A DNA stretch of 7,073 nucleotides from an uncultured Bacteroidales bacterium (lineage in GTDB: Bacteria; Bacteroidota; Bacteroidia; Bacteroidales; Muribaculaceae), in the NCBI GenBank assembly GCA_900554715.1, contig USIN01000091.1:1-7073 (forward strand), given 5' to 3'. Positions 6,324 through 7,073 of this stretch are shown piece after piece. The notes under the pieces were generated by a model. It worked only from the letters and a program-made list of their open reading frames with translations. It was not told where the DNA came from and did not search any database. The position numbers and the translations under genes are program-made. Each line of letters begins with the position of its first letter. Position 1 is the first letter of the stretch.

Positions 6324-6470
6324 TTACATATCGTCGTTCCGAGGGTTATTGTTGAGACGGCGCGGCTCGTCCTTAACGTCGCGTGGCGTCGCCTTGTCGT
6401 CATCGGCTTTGTCAATGGCAACACCCGGGAAATCAGATTTATCTGTTTTATCGTTTTTTTTCTTTTCCAT
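6324..6470 (-). CDS. Small charged hypothetical protein (48 residues) between engB and relA
   Basis: An ATG at 6470-6468 opens a 48-codon frame ending in TAA at 6326-6324. The product starts MEKKKNDKTDKSDFPG and ends EPRRLNNNPRNDDM. It is extremely hydrophilic (11 Asp, 8 Lys, 4 Arg, 5 Asn), without a hydrophobic core, signal peptide or membrane segment, so it is probably disordered and cytoplasmic. It lies 49 bases after the engB stop on the same strand, in the gap before the likely relA promoter, and no terminator separates it from engB. No Shine-Dalgarno sequence is evident, only an A-rich leader, which is normal for this phylum. I cannot name a family. Coding status is supported by position, strand, a clean start and stop, and the lack of any competing gene. 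It is below the length at which gene finders are reliable. Confidence 0.6.
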   Translation of the reverse strand: MEKKKNDKTDKSDFPGVAIDKADDDKATPRDVKDEPRRLNNNPRNDDM

Positions 6471-6519
6471 AATGCATCTTTTTTTTCGATTATAACATTA
6501 TGAAAAGGCCGATGGTTCG

Positions 6520-7073
6520 TCAGAGCGGCAATTTGTTCATCTCCTCGATATAGTCGAGAAGCGCTTCGCGGCCGCGCATGTCCTCGCTTGAAGTCATGAA
6601 TATCGGCGGCAGTTCCTCCCACTGCTCAAGCAGCGTGGCGCAATACTCCGACGTCATCTTTTTTGCCGCCGACGGGCTGAGTTTATCAAGTTTGGTAAAC
6701 ACTATGCTGAACGGCACGCCGTTTTCACCGAGCCAACTCATGAACTCAAGATCGATTTTCTGAGGCTTAAGACGCGAATCGACCAGTACAAACAGATTGG
6801 TCATCTGCTCGCGGCCGAGTATATAACTCTTGATGATGCGGTCTATTTCCTCGCGGCCGGCCTTGCTGCGGGCGGCATAGCCATAGCCGGGAAGATCGAC
6901 TATATACCACTCATCGTTGACAAGGAAGTGGTTGATAAGCATAGTCTTACCCGGCGTCGACGATGTCATGGCGAGAGATTTGCGTCCTGTCAGCATATTT
7001 ATCAGCGACGATTTGCCGACGTTCGACCGCCCCGCAAACGCGAGCTGCGGCATCCCGTCGCGCACGAACTGCT
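6520..7073 (-). CDS. engB: Ribosome-biogenesis GTP-binding protein EngB/YsxC/YihA (5' partial)
   Basis: EngB is an essential-type TrmE-Era-EngA-YihA-Septin class GTPase that assists late assembly of the 50S ribosomal subunit. The fragment shows every G motif (numbered from the in-frame GTG at 7065): G1 GRSNVGKSS (12-20), G2 TPGKT (37-41), G3 DLPGYGYAARS (57-67), G4 TKLD (124-127) and a G5-like MTSSE (157-161). The frame stays open to the right edge (QFV precedes the GTG), and family members have some 20 more N-terminal residues. The gene therefore starts outside the window and the GTG is internal. The C-terminus (DYIEEMNKLPL) looks complete. It is followed by a small charged ORF and then relA on the same strand, linking ribosome assembly with the stringent response in gene order. 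Recognition is firm. Confidence 0.96.
   Translation of the reverse strand, partial: QFVRDGMPQLAFAGRSNVGKSSLINMLTGRKSLAMTSSTPGKTMLINHFLVNDEWYIVDLPGYGYAARSKAGREEIDRIIKSYILGREQMTNLFVLVDSRLKPQKIDLEFMSWLGENGVPFSIVFTKLDKLSPSAAKKMTSEYCATLLEQWEELPPIFMTSSEDMRGREALLDYIEEMNKLPL

Noticed and set aside
6242..6622. A 126-codon minus-strand frame covering the engB end and the engB-relA gap
   Set aside because: It shares engB DNA out of frame and has no recognisable motif; the 48-codon frame in the gap is the better candidate.
7063..7065. GTG at 7065 as the start of engB
   Set aside because: The frame continues to the right edge and EngB proteins have about 20 further residues before the G1 motif.

Overview
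The window most likely comes from a member of the Bacteroidota, probably order Bacteroidales. Several features support this: a DUF5606 protein (a family I know only from this phylum), core promoters of the TAnnTTTG -7 type, A/T-rich leaders mostly without Shine-Dalgarno sequences, and the gene set itself. The base composition is balanced, clearly less AT-rich than typical Bacteroides, which would fit a Muribaculaceae-like genome. That last placement is a guess from overall impression. The DNA looks chromosomal and housekeeping in character. I see no mobile element, CRISPR array, tRNA, rRNA or phage gene.

Layout: (1) At positions 2-559 (+) lies the 3' part of a SAM-dependent methyltransferase with a THUMP-like C-terminal domain. 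It is cut by the window edge. (2) Convergent to it, and ending 10 bases away, is a two-gene minus-strand unit: a Yip1-family membrane protein (1030-1578) followed after 4 bases by smpB (570-1025). (3) A divergent promoter region at about 1579-1697 drives this unit leftwards and a DUF5606 gene (1698-2144) rightwards. A strong hairpin terminator follows DUF5606. (4) A secreted alpha/beta hydrolase (2227-3228, +) begins just after that terminator. (5) A long minus-strand block, in transcription order, comprises engB (YihA/YsxC GTPase, 5' end beyond the window), an unannotated 48-residue charged ORF (6324-6470), a RelA/SpoT-type (p)ppGpp synthetase with a degenerate HD domain (4028-6238), and a lipoprotein (3193-4047) that overlaps the relA stop codon and has its own Shine-Dalgarno sequence. 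The lipoprotein gene runs 36 bases into the 3' end of the convergent hydrolase gene.

Functionally, much of the window concerns ribosomes and translation stress: EngB in large-subunit assembly, RelA in the starvation alarmone response, and SmpB in trans-translation. The other genes are a Yip1 membrane protein, a phylum-specific protein of unknown role and two exported proteins. I did not find a clearly new biological system. The points most worth a second look are the small ORF between engB and relA, the hydrolase-dead RelA with an RXKD synthetase motif, the coupled lipoprotein, the inverted repeat around the likely relA promoter, and the overlapping convergent gene ends.
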